The notes: generated from the letters alone by a model not told the origin. Counted from the first letter of the stretch, positions 51,438 to 60,546 are shown. The stretch is DNA of 64,000 nt from Bacteroidaceae bacterium (GCA_017481745.1 JAFUOV010000001.1:1-64000); one strand, 5' to 3'. Made by a program: numbers and translations.

Positions 51438-52775
51438 ATGTTTGAGAACTTAAGTGAAAGATTAGAACGGTCGTTCAAGATACTGAAGGGTGAAGGTAAA
51501 ATTACCGAAATCAACGTAGCCGAAACGCTCAAAGACGTGCGTCGCGCATTGCTCGATGCCGACGTTAACTATAAGGTGGCTAAGCAATTTACCGATACAG
51601 TAAAGGCTAAAGCCCTCGGACAAAACGTGCTCACAGCTGTGAAGCCCGGACAGATGATGGTAAAGATTGTTCACGACGAGTTGGCTACCTTGATGGGTGG
51701 CGAGACTGCCGATGTGAACATTAACGGCAATCCGGCTGTAATATTGATGTCGGGTTTGCAAGGTTCGGGTAAGACTACATTCTCGGGTAAACTTGCCAAG
51801 ATGCTCAAGTCGAAAAAGGCAAAACGCCCCTTGCTTGTGGCTTGCGACGTGTATCGTCCTGCTGCTATCGACCAGCTGAAAGTTCTCGGTGAGCAAATAG
51901 AGGTGCCTGTGTATACCGAAGAGGGTGTGAAAGACCCTGTTTCGATAGCACAAAATGGTATTCGCTATGCTCGTGAGCATAACCTCGACCTTGTTATCGT
52001 CGATACTGCCGGTCGTCTGGCTATCGACGAGCAGATGATGAAAGAGATAGCTGCTATCAAGGCTGCTATCAACCCGAGCGAGACTCTCTTTGTGGTAGAC
52101 TCGATGACAGGTCAAGATGCAGTGAATACTGCCAAAGAGTTTAACGAGCGCCTCAACTTCGACGGTGTGGTACTCACCAAGCTCGATGGTGATACTCGTG
52201 GTGGTGCTGCTCTCTCGATACGTACAGTGGTCGACAAGCCCATCAAGTTTGTGGGTATGGGCGAGAAGCTCGATGCAGTCGATTACTTCCACCCCTCGCG
52301 TATGGCAGACCGTATATTGGGTATGGGTGATATCGTTTCGCTCGTTGAACGTGCCCAAGAGCAATACGATGAGGAAGAGGCTCGTCGCTTGCAGAAAAAG
52401 ATTGCCAAGAACCAATTTGACTTCAACGACTTCCTTGCACAGATACACCAAATCAAGAAGATGGGTAACATCAAAGAGCTTGCCTCGATGATACCCGGTG
52501 TAGGCAAGGCTATCAAAGATATGGATATAGACGATAACGCCTTCAAGGGTATCGAGGCAATCATTTATTCGATGACACCCGAGGAGCGCACCAATCCTGC
52601 CATCCTCAACGGCTCGCGTCGCCAACGCATTGCCAAGGGTAGCGGTACATCGGTGCAAGAGGTGAACCGTCTTATCAAACAATTTGACGACACCCGCAAA
52701 GTGATGCGCATGGTAACTCAGAACGGTGGCGCTGCTATGCGTGGCGCTATGAAGAATATGCGTCGTAAAAGATAA
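51438..52775 (+). CDS. ffh: Signal recognition particle protein Ffh
   Basis: 445 residues. N domain 1-85, GTPase domain with the P-loop GLQGSGKTT (106-114), [13 protein letters not shown] and [15 protein letters not shown]. The M domain follows from about 300 ([16 protein letters not shown]) with the RNA-binding helix-loop-helix [19 protein letters not shown] and a methionine-rich tail (VMRMV...[12 protein letters not shown]). It binds signal sequences as they leave the ribosome and pairs with FtsY. The SRP RNA gene was not found in the window. Confidence 0.97.
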   Translation: MFENLSERLERSFKILKGEGKITEINVAETLKDVRRALLDADVNYKVAKQFTDTVKAKALGQNVLTAVKPGQMMVKIVHDELATLMGGETADVNINGNPAVILMSGLQGSGKTTFSGKLAKMLKSKKAKRPLLVACDVYRPAAIDQLKVLGEQIEVPVYTEEGVKDPVSIAQNGIRYAREHNLDLVIVDTAGRLAIDEQMMKEIAAIKAAINPSETLFVVDSMTGQDAVNTAKEFNERLNFDGVVLTKLDGDTRGGAALSIRTVVDKPIKFVGMGEKLDAVDYFHPSRMADRILGMGDIVSLVERAQEQYDEEEARRLQKKIAKNQFDFNDFLAQIHQIKKMGNIKELASMIPGVGKAIKDMDIDDNAFKGIEAIIYSMTPEERTNPAILNGSRRQRIAKGSGTSVQEVNRLIKQFDDTRKVMRMVTQNGGAAMRGAMKNMRRKR

Positions 52776-52801
52776 TTATCCATTTATTTTCAATAGATAC
52801 T

Positions 52802-53686
52802 ATGCAACTGATTGATGGAAAAGCTATCTCGGCTCAGATCAAGCAAGAGATAGCACAAGAGGTAGAAGAGATTGTAGCAGCCGGAGGCAAACGCCCTCAC
52901 TTGGCTGCCATACTCGTAGGTCATGATGGTGGTAGCGAGAGCTACGTTGCCCATAAGGTGAAGGCTTGCGAACAATGTGGTTTTAAATCGTCGCTCTTGC
53001 GTTTCGAAGAGGATATTACCGAGGACCAACTCGTTGCCGAAATCGAGAAACTTAACAACGACGACGATGTTGATGGCTTTATCGTGCAACTGCCGTTGCC
53101 CCATCATATCAACGAAGAACATGTAATCGAGGCTGTCGACTATCGCAAGGATGTAGATGGATTCCATCCTATCAACGTGGGTCGCTTGTCTATAGGTTTG
53201 CCTTGCTTCGTGTCGGCAACCCCTGCCGGTATTATCGAGTTGTTGCGCCGTTACAACATCGACACTCGTGGCAAGCACTGCGTGGTGTTGGGTCGTAGCA
53301 ATATCGTGGGTAAGCCCATTGCAACACTCATGATGCAAAAGAGCAATCCCGGCAACTCTACCGTTACCGTATGCCACAGCGCAACTCCCAATATCAAAGA
53401 GATATGCCGCACTGCCGACATCATCATCGCTGCTATGGGTAATCCCGGTTTCGTTACTGCCGATATGGTGAAAGAGGGTGCAGTGGTGATAGACGTGGGT
53501 ACTACTCGCGTGCCTTGTGCCGAGAGCAAGAATGGTTGGAAACTTACAGGCGATGTATGCTTCGACGAGGTAGCTCCTCTCTGTTCGTATATCACACCCG
53601 TTCCCGGTGGAGTAGGTCCTATGACTATCGTATCGCTCATGCGCAATACACTGCTTGCCGGTAAGAAAGCGATATTCAAATATTAA
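52802..53686 (+). CDS. folD: Methylene-THF dehydrogenase/cyclohydrolase
   Basis: 294 residues, bifunctional. Catalytic Lys in [15 protein letters not shown] (about 52-66), signature [11 protein letters not shown] and [13 protein letters not shown], the NADP site [14 protein letters not shown], and closing motif [16 protein letters not shown]. It converts 5,10-methylene-THF to 10-formyl-THF. With fhs upstream the window holds two entry points to the one-carbon pool. It lies 26 bp after ffh, so translation-export and folate genes share a transcript. Confidence 0.97.
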   Translation: MQLIDGKAISAQIKQEIAQEVEEIVAAGGKRPHLAAILVGHDGGSESYVAHKVKACEQCGFKSSLLRFEEDITEDQLVAEIEKLNNDDDVDGFIVQLPLPHHINEEHVIEAVDYRKDVDGFHPINVGRLSIGLPCFVSATPAGIIELLRRYNIDTRGKHCVVLGRSNIVGKPIATLMMQKSNPGNSTVTVCHSATPNIKEICRTADIIIAAMGNPGFVTADMVKEGAVVIDVGTTRVPCAESKNGWKLTGDVCFDEVAPLCSYITPVPGGVGPMTIVSLMRNTLLAGKKAIFKY

Positions 53687-53705
53687 GCAAAGAGATACGC
53701 TCTAT

Positions 53706-53752
53706 AAAAGAGGCTGTGTCAAAATAGAAATCTTGACACAGCCTCTTTTTTG
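53706..53752. terminator. Bidirectional terminator, folD / carboxynorspermidine dehydrogenase
   Basis: AAAAGAGGCTGTGTCAA pairs with TTGACACAGCCTCTTTT around 11 bases, with further Ts on the plus strand. The arms are perfectly complementary. Confidence 0.9.
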
Positions 53753-53768
53753 TGAATATGTCGACCAA

Positions 53769-54965
53769 TTACAGCTCGAGGTCTTCGTTGAATACTTCGT
53801 GCCAAGGCAGACCTTGCTTGCTGAGTTGCTCCATGAAAGGATCGGGGTTGAACTCCTCAACGTTGTAAACACCGGGTTTACGCCACTCGCCTTTGAGGAA
53901 CATCATGGCACCAATCATAGCGGGAACACCTGTTGTGTAGCTTACGCCCTGTGCGCCAACCTCTTTGTATGCAGCCTCGTGGCTACAGTTGTTATATATA
54001 TAATATGTGAGAGGTTTGCCTTCTTTGTCGATACCGCTGATGCGACAGCCGATAGAAGTCTCGCCGGTATAGTTTTCGCCAAGTTCACCGGGGTTGGGCA
54101 ATACGGCTTTGAGGAATTGTATAGGAACAATCTCTACGCCATTATACATGATAGGCTCGATGCTTGCCATACCGATGTTTTGTATCACGCGCAAGTGTGT
54201 GAGGTACTCTTGTCCGAAAGTCATCCAGAAGCGAGCACGCTTGATGGTAGGATAGTTGATTACCAACGACTCTAACTCTTCGTGATAGATAAGGTACGAC
54301 TCGCGAGGACCAATGTTGGGATAGGTCAAGGGCTTGTGTATCTCGTGAGGCTCGGTCATCACCCATTCGCCATTTTCGTAGTATTTACCCTTTTGAGTTA
54401 CTTCGCGAATATTGATTTCGGGGTTGAAGTTGGTGGCAAATGCTTTGTGGTGGTCGCCTGCATTACAATCTACGATATCGAGGTAGTGCATTTCGCCAAA
54501 GTGGTGTTTGGCAGCGTAGGCAGTGAATACACCCGATACACCCGGGTCGAAGCCACAACCAAGGATAGCGGTCAAACCAGCCTCTTTGAAGCGCTCGCGA
54601 TATGCCCATTGCCATTTGTATTCGTATTTAGCCTCATCGAGGGGCTCGTAGTTGGCAGTATCGAGGTAGTTAACACCACATTTCAAACAAGCCTCCATGA
54701 TAGTGAGGTCTTGATAGGGGAGAGCCACGTTGATAACAATGTCGGGGCGGTGAGTGTTGAACAAGCGTACCAAGTCGTCGACGTTGTCGGCATCGACGCG
54801 GTCGGTTTTGATACGAGGATCGCCTATTGCTTTGGCAATAGCATCGCATTTAGATTGAGTGCGGCTTGCCAATACAACCTCAGTAAACACATCAGGATTT
54901 TGTGCAACCTTGTGAGCAACTACTGTACCCACACCACCGGCACCAATGATTAGAACTTTTCCCAT
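53769..54965 (-). CDS. Carboxynorspermidine dehydrogenase (saccharopine-dehydrogenase family)
   Basis: 398 residues. NAD(P) fold MGKVLIIGAGGVGTVVAHKV at the N-terminus. It contains ASRTQSKCDAIAKAIG, LPYQDLTIMEACLKCGVNYLDTANYEPLDE and AILGCGFDPGVSGVFTAYAAKH, which match the carboxynorspermidine/carboxyspermidine synthase branch rather than lysine catabolism. It condenses aspartate semialdehyde with a diamine and reduces it, the alternative spermidine route common in gut Bacteroidales. The decarboxylase partner (NspC) is not in the window. Single gene. Confidence 0.9.
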   Translation of the reverse strand: MGKVLIIGAGGVGTVVAHKVAQNPDVFTEVVLASRTQSKCDAIAKAIGDPRIKTDRVDADNVDDLVRLFNTHRPDIVINVALPYQDLTIMEACLKCGVNYLDTANYEPLDEAKYEYKWQWAYRERFKEAGLTAILGCGFDPGVSGVFTAYAAKHHFGEMHYLDIVDCNAGDHHKAFATNFNPEINIREVTQKGKYYENGEWVMTEPHEIHKPLTYPNIGPRESYLIYHEELESLVINYPTIKRARFWMTFGQEYLTHLRVIQNIGMASIEPIMYNGVEIVPIQFLKAVLPNPGELGENYTGETSIGCRISGIDKEGKPLTYYIYNNCSHEAAYKEVGAQGVSYTTGVPAMIGAMMFLKGEWRKPGVYNVEEFNPDPFMEQLSKQGLPWHEVFNEDLEL

Positions 54966-55280
54966 TGCTTTATTTATTAATTAGTTAATATATTCTATAT
55001 ATATAATGTGTATTCTTGTTGCAGAACAAGATATTGGCAAAGATAAATAATAAATTCGATAAAAAATAATTTTAGGGTTGTATACTTCCTATCTGTCGCC
55101 GCGAGGAGTGTTATGTAGCCTTTTACAGCTCGTTCTCTTGTTCTTCCGATATTGGGTAATAAGTATATTGGGTGGTTGTTTTTTATTGCATAATTATTCA
55201 TGTTTGTTATTTCAAAAGCTAACTTAATATTGATATTAATGTTAAATAATTAAAAACAATAAAATTTTATTTATGAATTA
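54966..55280. other. 315-base AT-rich intergenic stretch
   Basis: No gene seen. A 68-codon minus-strand frame (54995-55201) has unlikely composition and no start context. It probably contains the promoter of the dehydrogenase gene on the minus strand. Confidence 0.5.
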
Positions 55281-55312
55281 TTGTGTGATATGAAAAATTG
55301 TTTGTATCTTTG
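55281..55312 (+). promoter_or_regulatory. Promoter of a short RNA or leader
   Basis: TTG (55281-55283), 21 bp, TATCTTTG (55305-55312). The predicted start is near 55319, only about 70 bases ahead of an intrinsic terminator. Confidence 0.65.
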
Positions 55313-55318
55313 TCGAGT

Positions 55319-55387
55319 GTTTTTCATAGTATTAGATTAAGATTAAGGTTAACGAAGATTGGTTGTCGGGAGACAATCAATTTTTTT
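55319..55387 (+). ncRNA. Candidate ~70-nt small RNA or attenuated leader of L31
   Basis: Bounded by a TTG-N21-TATCTTTG promoter and a strong terminator (55358-55387). No open frame. The body carries GATTAAGG and AAGATTGGTT elements, also present in the orphan transcript at 15248-15268. As L31 has its own promoter downstream (55513-55544), this may be an independent sRNA; alternatively read-through links it to L31. Confidence 0.5.
55358..55387 (+). terminator. Intrinsic terminator of the short RNA
   Basis: ATTGGTTGTC and GACAATCAAT form a 10-bp stem (one G-T) with a GGGA loop, followed by six Ts. Confidence 0.85.
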
Positions 55388-55512
55388 ATACCCATATAAT
55401 CAACCGCTTAGCTTCTTTTTGAAAAATACACTGAATATTGTTGCAGTTTGTGCGTAATATTAATACGACAAATCTGATAATTAAATAAATTCAAATATTT
55501 AGTCTTGAAAAA

Positions 55513-55544
55513 TTTGCGTGGTTCATAAAATGTTACTACATTTG
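55513..55544 (+). promoter_or_regulatory. Promoter of the L31 gene
   Basis: TTTG (55513-55516), 20 bp, TACATTTG (55537-55544), 66 bp before the start codon. Confidence 0.75.
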
Positions 55545-55610
55545 CAAGCCATTACAAAGTATCACGCTTTACCAACGTGGCTAATGTATAACTATTAAGC
55601 AATTAAAACA

Positions 55611-55859
55611 ATGAAAAAAGGAATACATCCCGAAAATTATCGTCCCGTAGTCTTCAAAGACATGTCGAACGAGGAGATTTTCATCAGCCGTAGCACAGTT
55701 GCTACTAAAGAGACCATCGAGGTGAACGGTGAGACTTACCCCTTAGTAAAGCTCGAGATTACCAGTTCTTCGCACCCCTTCTACACAGGTAAACAAAAAC
55801 TTGTGGATACTGCCGGTCGCGTTGATAAGTTCATGAGCCGTTACGGTAAAAAGAAATAA
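55611..55859 (+). CDS. rpmE2: 50S ribosomal protein L31, type B
   Basis: 82 residues. The opening [20 protein letters not shown] and later [20 protein letters not shown] then FMSRYGKK are the L31 signature. It lacks the CxxC zinc-binding pairs of type A, so it is the zinc-independent form. In bacteria with both types, type B is induced when zinc is low; whether a type A copy exists here cannot be seen. Own promoter and terminator. Confidence 0.96.
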   Translation: MKKGIHPENYRPVVFKDMSNEEIFISRSTVATKETIEVNGETYPLVKLEITSSSHPFYTGKQKLVDTAGRVDKFMSRYGKKK

Positions 55860-55881
55860 TCGAATTCTCGATTTTTATATA

Positions 55882-55914
55882 GCAGCCCAAAACTTTTGTT
55901 TTGGGCTGTTTTGT
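55882..55914 (+). terminator. Terminator of the L31 gene
   Basis: CAGCCCAAAAC pairs with GTTTTGGGCTG around a short TTTT loop, then four Ts. Confidence 0.88.
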
Positions 55915-55945
55915 ATCAACGAAATGTTTATTCCGCCCTTGTCCT

Positions 55946-56842
55946 ATGTCAAGTAAACTTCGTACATATGCATTGCCTATAGCTATGTTGGCAGGTTTTG
56001 TGGCGCACGATTTTGCCGATAGTATAGGTTTCCTTACACCCTATCTGCTCTTTTGTATGTTGCTTGTTTCGTATTGTAAACTCGATGTGCACACGATGAG
56101 ATTGTCGCCCATGTATGTGTGGATGCTCTTGGGGCAGGTGGCGTTGGCGTGGGTTGCCTATGGTGTGTTGAGCGCGTGGAATGTTGTTGTTGCGCAGGGC
56201 GCTTTCATCTGTCTGTTCTGTCCTACGGCTACATCGGCGCCTGTTGTGGCTGCTATGTTGGGTGGAAATCTGTCGTTGTTGGTAGGATATAGTCTGTTGT
56301 GCAATGTGGCTGTGGCTGTTCTATCTCCATTCTTTTTCTCTTTGATAGGCGTTCATAGTGAGTTGGGTTTCTGGCAATCGAGTCTTATAATATGTCGTCA
56401 GGTATTGCCGCTTTTGCTGTTCCCATTGCTTATAGCTATTGCATTGGGGCGATTTGCCCCTCGTGTGCGCAATTATGTGCGTTGTCATCAGAGTGTTTCG
56501 TTCTATCTATGGGTGATAGCTCTGTTTATAGTTGTGGGGCGCTCTGTCAATTTTGTTTTGCAACAGCCTTCTACTTATCTTGTCGAAGAGGTCGCTTTGG
56601 CGCTCTCGGCATTGCTGTGTTGTGTAGCGCAGTTTATTTTAGGTCGTCGCATAGGAGCGCGATATGGCGATAGGGTTGCAGGTGCACAAGGTATGGGACA
56701 GAAAAATACGGTATTGGCAATATGGATGGCGTTGACTTACTTGCATCCGCTTGCCTCGATAGCTCCTGCATCGTATGTGATTTGGCAGAATATTATCAAT
56801 TCAAGTCAGCTCGCATTGAAAGAGCGTAGCAAGATGCATTGA
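55946..56842 (+). CDS. BASS-like (bile acid:sodium symporter family) membrane transporter
   Basis: 298 residues from the ATG at 55946; an ATG at 55901 lies inside the L31 terminator and was rejected. About nine or ten hydrophobic segments. The family core is visible as LCPTATSAP-type sequence in FICLFCPTATSAPVVAAMLGG (split; about 98-118) and GQKNTVLAIWMALTYLHPLA near the C-terminus, the two crossover motifs of the BASS fold. Substrate unknown; bile acids, pantothenate or keto acids are all transported by relatives. Single gene. Confidence 0.8.
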   Translation: MSSKLRTYALPIAMLAGFVAHDFADSIGFLTPYLLFCMLLVSYCKLDVHTMRLSPMYVWMLLGQVALAWVAYGVLSAWNVVVAQGAFICLFCPTATSAPVVAAMLGGNLSLLVGYSLLCNVAVAVLSPFFFSLIGVHSELGFWQSSLIICRQVLPLLLFPLLIAIALGRFAPRVRNYVRCHQSVSFYLWVIALFIVVGRSVNFVLQQPSTYLVEEVALALSALLCCVAQFILGRRIGARYGDRVAGAQGMGQKNTVLAIWMALTYLHPLASIAPASYVIWQNIINSSQLALKERSKMH

Positions 56843-57062
56843 TAGCGCTATAACATCGTGAGAGATAGCACTTTTGTGTTATAAAACAGATAAATTCTCT
56901 GATATTTGCATTTTTTAACAATAAATTATCGTTTTAGTCTATAATTTTTCGAGAAGTTGCTATTAAATTCGATTATTTATCTTAAATTTGCAGCAGATTT
57001 GTGTTGCTAAATGACATAAAAACAAAATAATCAATACTATTAACGACTTAAAAGAACTAATT

Positions 57063-57239
57063 ATGGAGACTTTAGTTGAGAAAATCAAAAAAGAATGGGC
57101 AGTGTTCGAAACTAACGCTAACGCAGTTGTAGAAAAAGGTAACAAAGCTGCTGGTGTACGCGCTCGTAAAGCTTCTTTGGAATTGAACAAACTTTTCAAA
57201 GAGTTCCGCGCTGCTTCTATCGAGGCTGCTAAAAAGTAA
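57063..57239 (+). CDS. Histone H1-like (Hc1) protein
   Basis: 58 residues, below common gene-finder length cut-offs. METLVEKIKKEWAVFETNAN, then AVVEKGNKAAGVRARKASLE and a basic/helical tail KLFKEFRAASIEAAKK. It matches the Bacteroidota Hc1-like family, small abundant DNA-binding proteins with an alanine/lysine C-terminus. Codon use is strongly biased (GCT, AAA, CGC/CGT), as expected for high expression. It has its own terminator 22 bp later. Confidence 0.9.
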   Translation: METLVEKIKKEWAVFETNANAVVEKGNKAAGVRARKASLELNKLFKEFRAASIEAAKK

Positions 57240-57260
57240 TAATACTTTTTATTAGAAATA

Positions 57261-57299
57261 AAAGCCTTCGGACCGGTAGGGTTGTGAAGGCTTTTTTTA
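57261..57299 (+). terminator. Terminator of the Hc1-like gene
   Basis: AAAGCCTTC and GAAGGCTTT pair around a 16-base loop, then five more Ts. Confidence 0.88.
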
Positions 57300-57309
57300 T
57301 ACCTATACT

Positions 57310-57777
57310 ATGAAATTGACAGACGAATGGTTTACGGCTATTGCCGAGAGTGAAGAGGGTAACGATACTATCTTTGTGTCGGGGCGTTGCGGTATCGACG
57401 AGTTTCGATGCTCGGGCAAGTTTCGTGAGCGTGCCGAGGTTACATGGCGATATGATGCCGATAGCAAGGGGATGCCCGATGAGGCTACGGCAACGCTGAT
57501 GGAGGATGTGATGGCAACCCTGCGACGTGCTATGGAAAAGAATAAGTTGGCTATTCTTACCGGTGTCTATACCGGAGGTGGTGAGCGCAATATGATTTTT
57601 TATACACGCAATATACCTGCCTTTGGTAACACCCTTAATGAGGCATTGATGCCATATGAATTGTTGCCTTTGACAATATATACCGAGAAAGATGCCGACT
57701 GGAGCGAATATGCCGAGATGTGTGTATTGCGTAGCGATGACGTCGACGATATGGTAGATGATGAAGACGTCTTATAG
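57310..57777 (+). CDS. DUF695-like protein
   Basis: 155 residues, no signal or membrane span. It resembles DUF695 proteins: MKLTDEWFTAIAESEEGNDT and FVSGRCGIDEF at the start, then NKLAILTGVYTGGGERNMIF and FYTRNIPAFGNTLNEAL. The C-terminus is very acidic (DDVDDMVDDEDVL). The family has no known function. It starts only 11 bp after the Hc1 terminator, so it probably relies on read-through or on a promoter inside that region, and it has its own terminator. Confidence 0.78.
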   Translation: MKLTDEWFTAIAESEEGNDTIFVSGRCGIDEFRCSGKFRERAEVTWRYDADSKGMPDEATATLMEDVMATLRRAMEKNKLAILTGVYTGGGERNMIFYTRNIPAFGNTLNEALMPYELLPLTIYTEKDADWSEYAEMCVLRSDDVDDMVDDEDVL

Positions 57778-57807
57778 CGAGTAGAAGCTCCGAGGGATAT
57801 ATGATAT

Positions 57808-57847
57808 AGCCGCCTGCCCGACAACAAGTCGGGTGGGCGGCTTTTTA
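57808..57847 (+). terminator. Terminator of the DUF695-like gene
   Basis: AGCCGCCTGCCCGAC and GTCGGGTGGGCGGCT pair (one mismatch region) around six bases, then TTTTTA. Confidence 0.88.
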
Positions 57848-57928
57848 TTCATAAAGATTGGATAATAGAAGCCCATTTCATCGAAAAAAATGTATATTTG
57901 TGCTTCAATCATTATATACATTTAAATC

Positions 57929-58210
57929 GTGGAACATAAGGACTTGGTATCGAAACTGCAACAACGTCTTGGTGTAGGTCGTGATAGGGTTGAGGCGATG
58001 CTCGAGAGTTTCTCGGGAATAGTAACCGAGCGTTGTGCTCAAATGGACTCTATCATGATACAAGGGCTGGGTACGTTTGAGGCTCGCAAGAAGATGGAGC
58101 GTGTGGCTGTGAATCCTACAACCGGAAAGCGGATGCTTATTCCGCCCAAGATTGTGTTGGTGTTTAAGCCCAATAATGCAATAAAAAACCGATTGAAAGA
58201 GAAGAAATAG
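57929..58210 (+). CDS. HU-family DNA-binding protein, GTG start
   Basis: 93 residues starting with GTG (57929-57931), since no ATG fits the N-terminal helix. The HU signature is complete: GLGTFEARKKMERVAVNPTT (about 46-65), then GKRMLIPPKIVLVFKPNNAI, with the arm proline in the beta ribbon (IPP). It binds and bends DNA as a dimer. It ends 2 bp before the HU-LysM gene, so the two are translationally linked and could heterodimerise (inference). Confidence 0.93.
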   Translation: MEHKDLVSKLQQRLGVGRDRVEAMLESFSGIVTERCAQMDSIMIQGLGTFEARKKMERVAVNPTTGKRMLIPPKIVLVFKPNNAIKNRLKEKK

Positions 58211-58212
58211 CT

Positions 58213-59409
58213 ATGAATCAAAAGATAACTTTCCCCGAACTTATTGATTTGTTGGCTCAAAAGCAAAGGTGTTCAAAGCGCGAAGCCGAGAATTTTTTGC
58301 GTGAGCTGATGACGTTGATGACCGAAACCGTTTCGTCGGGCGAGTCGTTGCGTATCAACTCTTTGGGTGTTTTTAAGCCTGTGTGGGTAGAGGAGCGCGT
58401 GAGTGTCAATGTGCAGACAGGTGAGCCTTATACAATCCCCGGTCATTATAAATTGACCTTTACCCCCGTTAAGGCTGTGCGTGAAGCTATTAATGAGCCG
58501 TTCTCGTGCTTTGTTGTTGAGGTGCTGCCCGATGATGCACCCTGCATTGAAGTGCCTCAAATTTCCGATGAAATGCCGAAAAAAGAGGTGGATGTTGAGA
58601 CTGATAATATTGGAGCACAGGATGAACAACCTGTGGTCGAAGATGTTTTATTGCCGGAGACCGTAAATAAAGAAACCCTTGCCGAGGAGTCGAAAAGTGT
58701 CGATGAATGTGTCATTGAACAGTCGGAAGAGGTTGTTGTTGAAGAACCTCTTGCGGTAGACATGGAAGTTGCGGTTGAAGAGCCTTGTGTAGAAGAAACA
58801 CCCGAAGTGTCGAAGCCGGAAGATTTGGATTGTCAACCCGAGCCCGAGGCTGTTGTTGCAACTGACGAAACTGCCGAAAAGTTCGATGAAACCGTCAAAA
58901 AAGCTTATCGCAAAGGAGTGTGGATAGGCTTGTGTGTGGCATTGGTGCTTTTCTTGTTGTTGGCGTTGGGCTATTACTTTTATAGAACGTCGTATCAATC
59001 TGTTGCAACCCATATGCCGGTGGTGCATCATGGGCTTGTAGCCGATACGATTGCAATGGTCGATACCGATACGTTGGCAGTGGTAGAGCCCCTCGACACG
59101 CTTGCGGTCGCCGTAGAGCCTGTCAATGTCGCAGAAGTGGTAGATGATACGTCGGCTGTTGTGAAAGAGACGGTCAATCGAGGTGTTTTCTTGACCAATA
59201 TATCATTGAAACACTACGGGCACAAGGCGTTTTGGGTATATATTTACGAAGAAAATAAAGATATTATACCCAATCCCGATAACGTAGCTGCCGGAACGGT
59301 AGTGGTCATTCCGCCTGCCGAAAAGTATGCTATCAATGCGGCAGATACTGTGGCAATAAACAAGGCGCTGAAGATTGCCGATGAAATCAAGAAAATGCAT
59401 AAAAAGTAA
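58213..59409 (+). CDS. Membrane-anchored HU domain protein with LysM-like C-terminus
   Basis: 398 residues. About 1-92 is an HU/IHF domain (INSLGVFKPVWVEERVSVNV, GEPYTIPGHYKLTFTPVKA). 100-230 is a long acidic linker rich in Val/Glu/Pro. 236-257 is a membrane span (WIGLCVALVLFLLLALGYYF) preceded by KKAYRKG, which places the HU part inside the cell. 258-322 is a periplasmic Val/Asp/Thr linker. 324-368 is LysM-like (FLTNISLKHYGHKAFWVYIY, NPDNVAAGTVVVIPP). The design would tie the nucleoid to the cell wall (inference). The upstream HU gene is 2 bp away. Confidence 0.85.
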   Translation: MNQKITFPELIDLLAQKQRCSKREAENFLRELMTLMTETVSSGESLRINSLGVFKPVWVEERVSVNVQTGEPYTIPGHYKLTFTPVKAVREAINEPFSCFVVEVLPDDAPCIEVPQISDEMPKKEVDVETDNIGAQDEQPVVEDVLLPETVNKETLAEESKSVDECVIEQSEEVVVEEPLAVDMEVAVEEPCVEETPEVSKPEDLDCQPEPEAVVATDETAEKFDETVKKAYRKGVWIGLCVALVLFLLLALGYYFYRTSYQSVATHMPVVHHGLVADTIAMVDTDTLAVVEPLDTLAVAVEPVNVAEVVDDTSAVVKETVNRGVFLTNISLKHYGHKAFWVYIYEENKDIIPNPDNVAAGTVVVIPPAEKYAINAADTVAINKALKIADEIKKMHKK

Positions 59410-59499
59410 ACTTTTGTGAACTCTTTATGCTTAACGTTTTTTAATTAACATATTCCTTGTTTTTAACACAAGAGTGTGAAAAACGACTTGATATATAGC

Positions 59500-59507
59500 T
59501 ATCTTTG
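59500..59507 (+). promoter_or_regulatory. -7 box of the MoxR/Bat operon
   Basis: TATCTTTG, perfect, 43 bp before the MoxR start codon; no clear -33 TTTG at the usual distance. Confidence 0.55.
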
Positions 59508-59550
59508 CACAACCAAATAAAAGCGATTAATAACAATAAAACAAATAAAT

Positions 59551-60546
59551 ATGAGCGATACAATAGATATAAGAGAGCTCAATGAGCGTATTGCTGCCAA
59601 AAGCACTTTTGTAAATACCATAACCATGGGTATGGACCGCACTATCGTGGGTCAGAAACACTTGGTAGACTCGTTGTTGATAGGTCTGCTTTCCAACGGA
59701 CACATCTTGCTCGAAGGTGTGCCGGGTCTTGCCAAAACACTTGCTATCAAGACTCTTGCCTCTTTGATTGATGCCAAGTATAATCGTATACAGTTTACAC
59801 CCGACTTGCTCCCTGCCGATGTTGTAGGTACAATGGTGTATAGCCAAGCCAAGGAGCAATTCCAAATCAAGCGCGGTCCTATTTTTGCCAACTTTGTTTT
59901 GGCTGATGAGATAAACCGTGCTCCCGCCAAGGTGCAAAGTGCCTTGCTCGAGGCGATGCAAGAGCGCCAAGTAACCATCGGCGAAAAAACTTTTAAGCTC
60001 GACGATCCCTTCCTTGTAATGGCTACGCAAAACCCCATTGAGCAAGAGGGTACATATCCGTTGCCCGAGGCACAGGTGGACCGTTTTATGCTCAAAGTGG
60101 TAATAGGTTATCCCAAGAAAGAAGAAGAGAAAGAGATTATACGTCGCAATATCGACAACCTCTTTGAAGAGGTGCGCCCTGTGCTTACCCCTGCCGATAT
60201 TATTGATGCTCGCAATGTTGTTCGTCAAGTGTATATTGATGAGAAGATAGAGCGTTACATTGTGGATATCGTCTTTGCTACACGTTTCCCCGAGGAGTAC
60301 AACATGCGCGAGTTGAAGAATATGATTTCTTTTGGTGCATCGCCTCGTGCCTCTATCAACTTGGCTTTGGCTGCACGTGCCTATGCCTTCTTGAAGATGC
60401 GCGGTTATGTTATCCCCGAGGATGTTCGTGCTGTATGTCATGACGTTTTGCGCCACCGTATTGGATTGAGCTACGAGGCAGAGGCTAACAATATGACTGC
60501 CGAAGAGATAATAAGCGAAATACTCAATCGCGTAGAAGTGCCCTAA
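59551..60546 (+). CDS. moxR: MoxR-family AAA+ ATPase
   Basis: 331 residues. Walker A LEGVPGLAKT (54-63), Walker B FVLADEINRAPAKVQSALLE (about 115-134), sensor 1 TQNPIEQEGTYPLPEAQVDR and a C-terminal lid with SPRASINLALAARAYAF. MoxR ATPases act with von Willebrand A (VWA) and DUF58 proteins as chaperone-like assembly factors. It is the first gene of the Bat (Bacteroides aerotolerance) operon, here followed by DUF58, a BatD-like protein, batA and batB, all on the same strand with gaps of 16-35 bp. Confidence 0.95.
   Translation: MSDTIDIRELNERIAAKSTFVNTITMGMDRTIVGQKHLVDSLLIGLLSNGHILLEGVPGLAKTLAIKTLASLIDAKYNRIQFTPDLLPADVVGTMVYSQAKEQFQIKRGPIFANFVLADEINRAPAKVQSALLEAMQERQVTIGEKTFKLDDPFLVMATQNPIEQEGTYPLPEAQVDRFMLKVVIGYPKKEEEKEIIRRNIDNLFEEVRPVLTPADIIDARNVVRQVYIDEKIERYIVDIVFATRFPEEYNMRELKNMISFGASPRASINLALAARAYAFLKMRGYVIPEDVRAVCHDVLRHRIGLSYEAEANNMTAEEIISEILNRVEVP

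Noticed and set aside
51462..52682. 406-codon open frame opposite ffh
   Set aside because: Antisense shadow; the ffh frame has all SRP GTPase and M-domain motifs.
54995..55201. 68-codon minus-strand open frame upstream of L31
   Set aside because: Unlikely composition, no recognised domain, and overlapped by AT-rich promoter-type DNA.
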